Origin: Acanthochlamys bracteata
Lineage: Eukaryota > Streptophyta > Magnoliopsida > Pandanales > Velloziaceae
Direction: 5' to 3'
DNA length: 64,000 nucleotides
NCBI GenBank assembly: GCA_019914995.1
Contig: CM034129.1
Coordinates: 6,399,725 to 6,463,724 of the forward strand
Shown here: piece by piece, positions 13,901-25,900 of the stretch
How the letters are laid out: each line of letters opens with the position of its first letter
How positions within the stretch are numbered: position 1 is the first letter of the stretch
The notes under the pieces: model-generated
The model's database searches: none
Told to the model about the DNA's origin: nothing
Seen by the model: the letters and a program-made list of their open reading frames with translations, nothing else
Made by a program: the position numbers and the translations under genes

Positions 13901-16900
13901 AAGACTTTGCCATGAAAGGTAGGGAGGATCTGGTTTGTCAGTTGGCCAAATCTCTTTATAGGTTTAAGCAAGCATCGCGGTGTTGGTATAAGAGATTTGA
14001 TTTTTATATCGGGTGCTTTGGATATAACAAATTTGTTTTAGACTCTTTTGTGTACATTAACAGATTTGAGAGATGCGAGTTTGTTATCTTGTTGCTGTGT
14101 GCGGATGATATGCTTGTAGCAGGTCCAAACATGAATCGCATTTAATAATTGAAGGCTCAACTAGCTAGTGAATTCAATATTAAGGACTTGGGGCCTGCAA
14201 ATAGAATTCTTAGGATGCAGATATGGCGAGATAGACACAATAGAGAGATTCAGTGATTTCAGATTAGTTATATGAGAAAAATGTTGGAGCGGTTCAATAT
14301 GTATAGTGGTAAGCCGATGTCTACCCCACTCTCTATTAGTCTTAAACTATTTTCTTTATTATTCCCTAATTAGGAGCAAGAGAGAATATGGATGTCTCGG
14401 ATACCATATGCATCAGTAGTGGGAAGTCTAATGTATGATATGATTTGCACTCGGCCTGACATTGCACATGAAGCGAGAGTGGTAAGTCGATTCATGACAT
14501 ATCCTGACATTGAGTATTAGAATACAGTAAAAAAGATTTTCCGGTATGTCAAAGTAACCTTTAATGCTGCATTGTGTTACAGAGGATCTGATATTGTTGG
14601 CAAAGGATTTGTTAATGCAGACTATGCAGGTGATTTGAATAGGAAAAAATTCACTTTTGGTTATGTGTTATTCTTACAAGTGGTGCTGTTAGTTGGTGCT
14701 CTAATCTGTAGTCCATGGTATCTTTTTCTACAACGAAAACTAAATATATGACAGTAACACAGGCGTGCAAGGAAGGGGTTTAGATGAAAAGATTGTTGGA
14801 GGAACTTACTCCGTGGTAGCCTAAGTGACTTACATCTTGCAAGAAATTTAACACTTAATTTCAGAAGAAACCACATAGATGTCTAGTATCATTACGTACG
14901 AAAGGTGGTTTTTGGTGGGGCATTGATATGTTCAATATTTTTATCAAAGGGAATTCTTCGGATGCTTTAACTAAAGTGATAAATCTAGAAAAATTTTATT
15001 TTGTAAAATTGTATATGGAATCACTATGGAGAACAACATTCGATGTGATAAGGAAGCGGAAAAAAATTATTTCAAGATGGCAATAGAACCGGAGGAAGAT
15101 AAAGAACGATATGAGGTAAAGAAAGCAAGTTAGCATGCGTGCTAATCCTTCTCCTCTCAATCATATTTATTTTCAGTATTATCGAATTTTGACACTTACT
15201 ATTAATTTTTTGTTATTTTTGGGTTGCAATTTACAAAATGTGTTTAAGTGGAAGATTTGTTAGACATTATAAATCCACTATGTAAATTAGTGGTTCATTA
15301 GAATGCAATAAATTAAATATGCATTCATGTTGGAATGCTAAAGGTCAAAGGAAGATAAACATTACCTAAGAAGTTGGAAGGTCAACGGTTAAAGAACTTG
15401 AAACGTCTTTTAAAAGATGGAAAGCCAAATGACTCAATTAGTGAAAAAATTGAATGACAACGGCTTCGAAGTTCAACAGCCTTCTTGGACACTATATATA
15501 TATGGATAAAAAGCATAACATCAAGCGTTAGAGATAGAACCAAAGCATTCTATTAAGAGTTTTCACGTAAAGTGTAACAAAAAAAATTTGTAATTATTTT
15601 GGTTTAGTGATTTTCTTTAGGCTAGTTGGTCTTTCCGTGGAATTTTTCTCGTTTTTTTCTACGTAAATTTCTTATCTCAATTTTTGTATTGCTTACGCAA
15701 GATCCTTTTTAGTATGTTTTATATTTCTGTTGCATTTATCAACAACCAAACATATTCGCTATTTCCAATAAACTGAGAGTATTTTGGTTGTTATTAGACT
15801 CAAACAACGTTTAGCTTGAGCTTTGGTAGCAATTTACAGTTAATTATGGGATTTTTTTAACGCAATGGTTGTGACTATTGATTTGGTAGTGACATGCAAT
15901 AATAACGTCTACTAGCTATGTGGCTGCTATTGATTGATCAATAATGGCTTAACCTTTTATCAATCTCTATTAATTAGCAATAATGACCAAAAATTATTTA
16001 TTTGCTACAAATTTTGGTCTTTATTACCCAGTTTGTTGCAGTGACAGATATACGACCTGGCCGCTAGCTTTTATAGGGTTCCATCAATAAATCCTTATTT
16101 GTGTTTAGCTTTAAGAGCCATGAATATTGCTCAAATCTATGGAGAGCAAGTCCATATAAGATATGTGATCAATAGAATAGGAAAGAAATCAATGAAATCC
16201 ATAGAGTGTATATTTGATAATGGCACGATATATCCATAATAAATATAAAGCATGAGCTAAAATGAAAAAAGATATGAAGGTAAAATGAACACTAGCATTA
16301 AGTTATCTTTGGTGGAAATGATCTTCACAAATGAGCTCCATAAGCTCCTAGGAATGATTCAATGATTAACTAATGTCAAATGTATGGTTTAAGTTGTTGT
16401 CTTAGTATATTCATACTCAGTGATCACCGGATTTCAGAAAACGATGCACATTCCGTACTTAATCATATTCTTATATATGAGATCTTGTATTGCTATACTT
16501 TTCTTTAGGTTATCAGTTATTTATTAATTTTTGGAGAATGGAACATTTTCGATTTTGTGGTTTTCTTTCAAGAATAGATTACTTAAAAGAATCTTTATTG
16601 TCCAATTTTATAGGAAAAACCAGAAAGGCATGAGAATCTAACTGGTTCAAGAACATCCTTTTCATCTTGTGGCACGAAGAGACTTGAGGGAGCAGTTGCT
16701 GCCATTCTTATTTTTGTCCAGATTTCATTTCCGTGTCCTGGTAATATTTGGAACCCTTTGAACATTCCTTCAGCGATTGCTGTACTTTATTCTCCAGACA
16801 CCAAAGTTCCTAGGACAGGAGAACTTGCTCTAAGAAGGGCAATTCCAGCCAATTCCAACATGAAAGCTATACAGGTGAAGATTACATTTACTTAAATTTG

Positions 16901-19900
16901 TTTTGTTTGCTGTAGTTATTAGACTCTCCTACTGGATCTCTTGCTTGTCTATCCTATGACATTATTATTTCAGGAGTCTCTTGAAGGCATCTCTTATTTG
17001 TTACGAATTCCTCAGAGGAAGCCTTATGGTACAATGGAAAATGATGTGAAGAAAGCTATTAAGGTAGGTACCACCCCTTTATATTTGCAAATCTGGATAT
17101 TGGATTTAAGTTTCTTAGCTTTACCGCGTATGACTCCATTTATATAAAATGAGTGAAAATCTAACCTTATTGCTAGAACATTTTGTTACTGTTTGTATAT
17201 CCAAGAATTTGGTATTAGTCCTATAATGTCAAAAGCTGTGGTTAGCTTTGTCGTTTTTGTCCAAAATTATCTTGTTATGTCATTTTGGTAAGAATGTTAC
17301 TACAAATTAACTAAATAAGAGATCCTTATGACAAAATGGCCCTCTACGTCCTTAATATTAGAATTGTCTAAAGATATAAGGCCCTGCGCCAACTTAGGCT
17401 GCTCATTCCTGCACTTTTGACTTTTAAGTATTATGACTTGTGACCTAGCTCCAAAAATGTAGGGGTTTTTATGAACTCTACCTCTAACTCAGGCTTTGTT
17501 TTGTATCAGATTGCAAAAGTGGATAAGGAATCAATCTTGGGTAGCATGCCAACTGAAAATAGGGAGAGGGGTTCTACACTATATGCATCTCTTCTTGATG
17601 GGAAGGTACTCTCTTCTTTATCAAAGTTAAGTTTTGTTAATACTAGACTTAATGTTGTCTTGTACCTGGGAAATCTTAAAATAAAGGAAAACTTATGGGC
17701 AAAGGAGGTCTTACTATCTTTCAAAATAGTTTAACAGAAATGTGGGAATAATGAATTTGCTGCTTTTGTTATTAACTATATATAGGTTATAAAGGATTGC
17801 ATACTCTTGGGAGTTTCTAGTTGACTCCTCATGTGACGTACAAGTAGGGTCACAGAAATTTACGGAGAGAATCACTCAACCCTTTGTAGAGGTGACCTCG
17901 ATCTGTAAACAGCTTATCCTCTATTCAACAAACTTAATTTGAATTCAAATAAAAATAAAGACAAGAATTATCCATTATCTCGTTGGTAATTTGGTCAGTA
18001 CGTGGTTATATAGGTCATTTGTTCGGGGTCTTCTAGCTCTAAATTGTCCTTTATTTTTAGCCATTTGTCGCAAGTAAAGCTGGGCCAAGCTCTTGAAAGG
18101 CCCATGAAAGTGGCTTACAAATGATATAGTGCAGAGTTTCAGAAAATCCACAATAGTGGCTTGTCTATAAGAAAATTGATGGGCCAAGCTTTTAACACAA
18201 ACTTTTGTGGAGCCACGTTGGCCTTGAAAGAAGCATATTGCACCAAGTTTCCAAATCAATAAAGAAGCTGAATATGATGCTAAGCTTCATGGCTTTTGCA
18301 AGGCCCAATGAAGCTAGTTCAACTATTTGCAACAGGTTGGTTTGTGCTGTCTTGCCGATATTACATACAACACAATATACAAAACCATTGGTTGGCTCTT
18401 GAAAATTGCAAAAAATCATAGAACAATAGCAGAAAATTTTTTGCATGGCTAAACAAAAGCAAATTTAAATACATAAAAAGAGTAAAACCAAAAGAACAAA
18501 TAATTCATGCCAACATGGCACTAAAACTACAAACTGAAGAATGCTAAGTACATGAAAAGCAAATCTAAACATTATTCAAAAGCAAATAAAGTAACTCCAA
18601 ACAATCAAATCCTAAGCCTATATGAAAATCAAATCATGAGAGAAGCTCTTGTAATGGCCATTAATATTGAGTATCCAAGGCATAGGATCTGTCATTTGCC
18701 ATGGCTGCCGCTTCTTCTTGAATTTCCTGTTGTTCGCGAGCTTTGTCTAAAGCCTTGTTAACTTCCTTTTCATACTCTTGTGATGTCTCCGCAACTGCCC
18801 ATTCCTTACCCAAAGCAGTTTAACAGTTGGCAAGCTTCTTGGGAAGATGAATCCTTTAGTATCCTCAATGCTGCGAGCTGGCCTTCTTATTTTGAGATCA
18901 AAGAGGAAACTTGTTATATACATTCATCACATTGCAATGTTGCTGCCTCATGTTCTAATATTTTGTATTCACTTTGCTCTAACCTCTCTACTGTTGCTGA
19001 ATCTGTTTTGGTTGCCTTAACAAGCTTTTTGTTGGCTAAGGCCGCACAAGCTTAACTTGCCTCAAGATCTTAAGATCCTTGGAAGCTGTAACAACCTCCC
19101 CGATAAAGATACCCACTTATGAGCTGAAAAATTTGTATCGGGAAGGGCACTTAAGAGACTTTAAGATTTTGCTTCAAAGATGACCCACCCTGATCTAGGG
19201 TTATCATGCTAGAGTTTGATCATATAAGCAAATATTTCTAGTTCGAGGTTGCCTTGCATGATGTGGATTCAGGTGCCTGACCAAGTGAAGGGGCTTCCTC
19301 CCCAAGACGAAAAAGAGTGTAAAAGTATAACATTAAATCAATGAAACACATGGGGTGCATGATAAGTTGGTAGTCACCTTTGATTTTAAGAGCATCAACC
19401 ATAGCACTATCTAAGAGTAAGCCCCTTTGATGGAGGTGTTTGCTAACTTAGAACCTTAACAGTTTAACCCTTATATTGCATATTACTTTTAAGGTTGATT
19501 TTAAAGTGTCAATAATGAATAACACTCTTCCAAAAGAGTTAAAGATCTTGGAGAATACAAGCCATACTAAGCGGTCACATAATGTGATGGAAAGCCAGCA
19601 TCACAAGAATTTGGATCCTGATTTTTTGAAGTCAATCAAAACAACAATACATCAAATTAAGTACCAGAATTGCTAAAGAAGCCTACGACTTTGAACTAGC
19701 TTATAGGCAATAGGGAAAGTTGGCCGACCGGTCTCAACTGGCACTAGCTGGAGAAAAAAACGTGCTCAACCATCTAGCAAGAGAAGCCATTAGAAAATGC
19801 TACTTAACAAACTCATTGACAATTACAATCCACCGAATAAAATATGAATTTATCATTATAAATTTCATTGATGTGTTGGTGATTAAATGAAGCAACTCGC

Positions 19901-22900
19901 AAGGCTGCATCTAAAACTTTATCTCATCACTTGAGCTAAAACCCAATCAAGGCATCACTTTTATTAGGTAGTTCTTGCACTAAAGTACTGTACAGGCTAT
20001 AGATTCTGCTCATCATATATGCTTCAACAATTGGCACCTGCTAAATGCTTCAGCTCGCAATGAAAAATGCTTATTTCTCATACCTGGCTAAGCCAGTGAT
20101 TTTGAGCATTCTGATTCTCTAAAAGGCCTTTAACAAATTATTCAGAGGCCTATAATTAATCATTGAATTTTAAATTGCACTGTAACGCCTGCATTTGAAA
20201 GCTCAAGCTTGCAGTGAATCAACATAATTTGCCTTCATTCGACTTGGTGATAACGTAAATAAAGGTAACCCTTGAAGGTTAAAGCCGTATTCCAAGGCAG
20301 TGGTTCACTGCGTAAACTGTGAGACTCCAACAGCGTGAATGTGATGTGGAATTCAACTTACATGCCAACTGTATAATTAGAGCTTTTGTGACATGATGCA
20401 TAAGGAGAACATTAGCACCACACTGATAACCAAGTGATTTGTGCATTCTTTGTGATTCACAGAGCTATGAGCTTTTCTTTTCCTGCAAAAATAATCAAGG
20501 ATTCATGTGCGGCACAACAATGGGAGTACGAACCATCGCTCTTCACTATGTTTAAGAGGAAGAGCACAACCTCTAAAACGTTTTGCCTTGTAGAACAAAA
20601 AAGAGAAGAAAAAGAACATGGTTCTGTTTACATCTTTAAGGGATTCGGTGATCTTAGGAAAATATGATGGATTGGCTATGTCCACTTAATTTAGGTTCAT
20701 ATACACCTAATCGGGAACCTGTTGGGACTAAAATCAAGCAAACAGAAGCAATCACCTAATTGTTCATGGGATTAGCCCGCAAAACCTGATAATTTAAGCA
20801 TGAATTTAAATTTCAATACAATAAAAATCAAGATCAGATCCAACAAACACCATCTGAGTAAAGGAAAATTTCAAATTGTTTTAATCGGATCATAGACTCT
20901 GATCTACACCAAAATTTAGTAATTTAATCCCTTGAATGATCAGCTATTTAATCTATAAAAACTCTAAAAGAAGAAAGAAAACAGAAGAGAAGCTACGACA
21001 CAGAAAGCTATAGTAAACATACTAACAGAGGGACAGACACAAGAACTTTCTCACGAGTGTCGCGAGAAGGCAAGTTACTAACATTGCATAAAAAACATAT
21101 CTAAAGGCTGATTTCTTTGTGGTGCTTATAACAAACTTTTTTTTGTGGCGCTTATATAAATTGAAAGGTGTCCTAGTCCAATGAAGTTGGCATGGTGCTT
21201 ATATGAATTGAGAGGTGTCCTAGTCCAATGCAGTTGGGATAGTGCTTATATAAATAGGGAGGATTTATTAGAAAGGCAATGATATTAGGCTATCAATAAT
21301 TGATATTTTACAACTCAACTGCTTTTCTATATTCAGAAGGCTCCATTAGTAAGAAACATCAAGAAGTAGGAAGTGGTGTACAAACATCTTTTGTTCTTGC
21401 CATGATAGTACAGTGAAATAAATAATGGATATATTTATGCTGTCACAAGGATAATCTCTTTGTGGTAGGAACAACTTCAATTTCAAGGAATAATGCGTGA
21501 AGGTTTCGGTCTTTCAGATTGAAAGTTTTGCGAGAGGTTACTGATTATGTATTGAGAATCACTACCAATCACCAAAGGATTAGCAACATAAATTACAAAT
21601 AGTATTTGAACATTATGGTGATAATTTATAAAGAAAGAATTAGAATTTGATACCTCTAGTTGAGTAGGGAAGTATGTAGGTTATGATACTATGCATGCAA
21701 GTTCTTTGAGAGCATAAGAAATTTGTCAGGATACCCGATAGGAAGAACTGAGATAGATTAATGAGAAGCATGGTAGTTGTGTCACAGATTATTGTCAGAG
21801 GGGCAAGGCGCTACCAAAGCACCATTGCTTCTCTTGCTTGATGCGTTAGGCAACAAGTAAGGCACTTGCTTGAGTGTACAAAAAGAATATAAAGGCATAT
21901 TTTAAATAGTATATAGAAGTTATTTCTATTTCATTTTCCTTGAAAATTGAATATATTTGGTTTGTTTTCTTAAACAAGAACTCAAACTTGATAAATTCTA
22001 GTTTTATACAACAGATACAATGTCCACACTTCCTCTCTTTATTTCTTTGATGTTCCACTTTTGCCCTGCCTAAGTAACGCAAAACATAGCTTAATTAGGG
22101 GTGTTTGAGACAATATAGCAATTAAAAGAAACAAAGAAGCCCAGGCACTTGCGCAAGTTCTTAGACATGCCTTTGAGGCGCTCTCTCAAGCCATAAACGA
22201 GTGCCTAAACTCTGCTTGTGAGAAATTATGGTGAGAAATTGGAATCCCGGCCTCAATTATGTTGATAACCCTCTACTTTGCGTTCCTTGCCTTGCACCTA
22301 AGAAGCACTTGAGGGTTTTGTGAAAATAATGACTCATCACATGCATCTCCTCATAAACATGACTATCAAAAAACACATTATTAAAATCAGGTTGTTGAAT
22401 GGCCCGATTCTGAATATAAGCTTTGTTAAAGAAAAACATGAATTATGTTGGGCTCGGTATCAAGATTGAAGGTATCTGTATGACTGATGCTTGCCTGTTA
22501 CTGATAGCCTTTATTGAAGTTTTATTGAACTAATAGTTTCACATGCTTGATTTTAATTTTGTTTATCTACTGTGACATTGTTACTACTAAAATGGGATCT
22601 AGAGCTCAATGATGTTCATTGCTAGTTATCAACAAGGAGAAGGAAATACTAGAATATAGAATACGATAGTAGAGGAGGGACTGATGTAGCTTTTTAGAAC
22701 TTTGTAGAGCAGTAGAAGAAGCTGAGAAAACTTGATCAATATTTCAACAAATTGCTTCAGAAAGTTGTATAAGATTATATATATTACAGCTGACTTAAAA
22801 TTACCTAAGGTTCTGGTTGAAGTAAGGTGAATCAGGTGGTTTAACTTGGTTTAACTGTTGATTAAATTTGTTCCATTTTTTTCAAGTGATAAAGATGAAA

Positions 22901-25900
22901 TTGTAGGAAAACTGAACCCTAAACTGGATTGCTTCCAAAAACCAAGTTGAGCCAACCAATTCTGTCCAAATTTGTAACCATCGAATCAACTTGGTTCCAA
23001 AGAAATATGAAGATGATGCTTAATCAAATAGAAAACTGTTTTGGATATGAATATGTTGCTTTGGGAGTGGGTTGCCATGAAATGATGAAAGGAAGAAGTT
23101 GTTGTAGTGGCAGAAGGAGGTTGTGTGGATGGAGGCTAGCTTGAAGGGTTGATGAATTCATTAAAGAGCAATCACAACCTGTTGCTCTAGGAATGCCTTT
23201 GTGAGGAATGACTTTGGTGTAGGAGTATCGACAATGTAAGATAAGAGGGTATTGGTATTGTAGTTTGAAGTGTTTGAATGGAGGCTCAAGGATAGCTGGA
23301 GTTGTAGATGGCTAGGACTTGGTGGGAGTTTGGTTGATTATGATGGATTTGATTGAGCTTAAGGAAAAAAATGTTTTAAGAAAGTGTTCTTGCCTAGAAA
23401 GAAACTCATCCAAATGAGGGTTCAAAGCACTGGAAAACACTCTATAAGGATTAGCAAAGAATAATATAGGGATGGGATTGAGGATCAAGTTTGTGGTCGT
23501 TGCATGGGACAAAGACATGGATCAAAAAGCAATTTAAATTAATGAATATTAGAGTTAGTTTTGGTAGAATCGATGTTAATTGTTCGTACACATGGACCAT
23601 CGATGATTGAAATTTATTCTGGCGCTATAATCCCTGTATGGATTTGCTTTTGCAGCTTGCTTGTGACTTAGTGATTAGCACCACTATTTAGTAATGAATA
23701 CTTGATCAGATATAATAGCCTCTCTGGTAAGATTAGCAACAAGTTCCAATTGAAGTGTTGGTTTTGATGTAATAAGATTGCTTCGCAGACCATGTTTAAT
23801 TCGTTTTGCATGAGTTATGTGAGCAGGAACATCTTGGGTTCTGATCTGATAGCTGGTAAGGAGAGAGAGCTGACATACGAAACTTGACCCACATTGGATA
23901 TTGGAAAGTTAGAGCTACCAATAGGCATAGTGACAACCGCTTCTTCTTGTAGAAAAGGAGATTCAAAATCAACCAACTTATATGAAGTTCTTTAAAGGAG
24001 ATAGCCTTCTCACACACTCTTATTACACCAGCGGTTTCATGGAATTCTGGACCGAGTCCTTGTAATATCCGAACATCTTATTCTGAATGCAGGGAGATTT
24101 CCATATAGAATTTGAGCACTAATTGGAGTCAACTTTAAGAAAGTTGTAAGTATTCAGCGAAGGACATTTGTCTGAGCGAGTAATTTGCTAGAAAATCTTG
24201 TGTGATGTGATTTTCGATCGAGTTTGATCCCTAGAATATCTTTCCAAGTTTTGAGCAAGCCTCTTGCGAGGTTTTTGCTGCAGTATATAAGAGAAAACAG
24301 GCTCCTTAACAGGGCCAATAATTGCAGGGAAGAGGAATTGATCTTGACGCCATAAGATGAATGTTGGGTTGGTGTAGATTGTTGAGGAATGAGCTCTTCA
24401 GGAGGATAAGGCAATGAACCATTAAAATGGCTAATAAGATCGTAGCACCAAACAGCAAGTTCAATTCATTGTGCCACAAAGGGAAGTGAACACTAGTTTA
24501 CTTAATGGCAAAATGCGATGCAAAATTAAGAGTCATCAGAGTATTGAAGGAATATTTAGAGCTTCTAGTGATCAGGTTTGGTGAAAGAGGCAAGCCTTTA
24601 GTGTATGTTCCTGCAATTGCAAGAGGCGAAGAAAAAGCCTAGAACTCGAAGCTCGCTAGAGAAATTAATAGGATTGAAGAGTTTAATGAGTATTCTAGTG
24701 ACATCTCATGTGTTTATATACAAGTTAGAGATTAGGTTAACAGAGAGAATCATTCAACTCTTTCAAGAAGCCACAGTAGCCTCAAACAGAGAATATCTTC
24801 TAGCTTACAAACTTAATCTGAATCCACATACAAATTAGAATAAGAATATCCATAAATATGCTCATCCTTAGCAGGCTGTTCCCTGCTTCCGGGGTAATGC
24901 ATAAGTTCATCCTAGTGCTTCTAAAATATGTGCAAGTCTCTTGCATTTTCTTTCTTTTTAGAGTTCTGTTAGACATTAATACTAATTGTTTATGCATCTG
25001 AAAAAAACCGCTCCGTGTTGTATGTTGGCTGAAGGCTATACTGACTTCCGTTGGCATTGATTTCTCTTATCCATATTGTGTCAACATTGCAAAGAGTTGA
25101 ATATGACTTTTGATCACTGTGAAGAATTGGAATCTTAGAGCATTATTAATCATCATAATCATTACTAAAATTTACCCTATATGCATAGAACTTTTCTCTT
25201 GTTGTCTTGAGAATAAATAAGTACAAAGAAGTAGAATGAGCTGTCACGTTCATGTTTATGTTTTGTCTTAATATTCAGACTCTTATCATTTGTGAAGAGG
25301 TACTTTATACAATGAGGATAGGCTACAGTTAGCTGCTTTCCAGATGATAAGTTACATGAGGTGACCTTCATAGGCTCATACAGTACATTAGACAAATGTG
25401 TCTGCATGGCGATAGTAACAACCAGGCGTCTTTTATCCAGAAATGTGGAAGAGCTAATTCTTCACCTTTCACACTTAAGGCAAGCGCAAAAAAGTATGGT
25501 GCAGTTTTTTCTTTTTAATTTCACACATTATCATTGTAAAATTACAGACGTTCAGATTATTTTGTTGCCTAACTATTCAGATGTAGAAAGATGAACAAAA
25601 AGCAGTATAATAAAAGTTGGAAACCTATCTTCTTTTACTTCCATATAGACATATATAAAACCATTGTTGCTTGACTTCAAAAAGATTGACAACTGCCAAA
25701 AATATAATAGGTTTTTTTTTTTTTGAAATGCAACAATAGCCTCTACTTTCAGGGTGGATTGCAAGATCTAATTGAAGCCATAAAGGAAAAGGATGCAGAT
25801 AAGGTTTCAGTGGGCCTTGCATCATCTCTTGACACTGTTGCTGAAATAGAGTTGTTGCAGGTACTTTTGCTATGGAATCATGTATATATAAGACAGAACA

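Larger units (their letters stand above)
10759..15740 (+). mobile_element. Ty1/copia retrotransposon (Tnt1/Tork-like), both LTRs present, degenerate
   Basis: Two direct LTRs of about 490 bp flank a 4-kb internal region with copia domains in the order gag, protease, integrase, reverse transcriptase, RNase H. A purine-rich tract (aagtggaagat) directly precedes the 3' LTR. I could not find a clean 5-bp target duplication (left flank aattg, right flank near acaac). The coding region is riddled with stops, so it is not autonomous. It sits in the same direction as CYP37 within intron 1. Confidence 0.85.
10675..16043. mobile_element. CACTA-like DNA transposon remnant split by a copia insertion
   Basis: On the right, 16,031-16,043 reads gtttgttgcagtg, the reverse complement of CACTGCAACAAAC, which resembles plant CACTA terminal inverted repeats. 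Inside it, at both 10,675-10,758 and 15,760-16,030, are repeated ttggt(c/t)gttatt, ggtagcaattta and gcgaccaaa motifs in both orientations, typical of subterminal repeats. The copia element 10,759-15,740 lies between the halves. No transposase was seen, and the left terminal repeat is missing, so classification is tentative. Confidence 0.4.
5081..16613 (+). other. intron 1 of CYP37 (11.5 kb) filled by nested transposons
   Basis: The donor GTAACA follows exon 1 and the acceptor TTTTATAG precedes exon 2, both in phase 0. The intron contains a decayed minus-strand copia element, CACTA-like sequence and a plus-strand copia element. Only about 600 bases at the two ends look like original intron. 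Codon phase is conserved across the gap and exon 2 resembles the known protein from its hydrophobic segment onward, so no extra exon is needed. Confidence 0.75.
17606..25752 (+). other. intron 4 of CYP37 (8.1 kb) with decayed repeats
   Basis: The donor GTACTC and the acceptor TTTCAG border exons in phase 0. The content is a decayed antisense copia gag-protease segment (23,640-24,480), diverged direct repeats near both ends, a 47-bp tandem repeat and fragments of unrecognised old coding sequence. A 12-base poly-T run lies just upstream of the acceptor. The rest (20,700-21,140, 21,270-23,600 and 24,860-25,740) shows nothing I can name. Confidence 0.7.

Noticed and set aside
21846..22439. Minus frames at 21,846-22,082 and 22,257-22,439 as exons
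   Set aside because: No splice context, no family motif and low-complexity residue content. They lie in intron 4 of CYP37.
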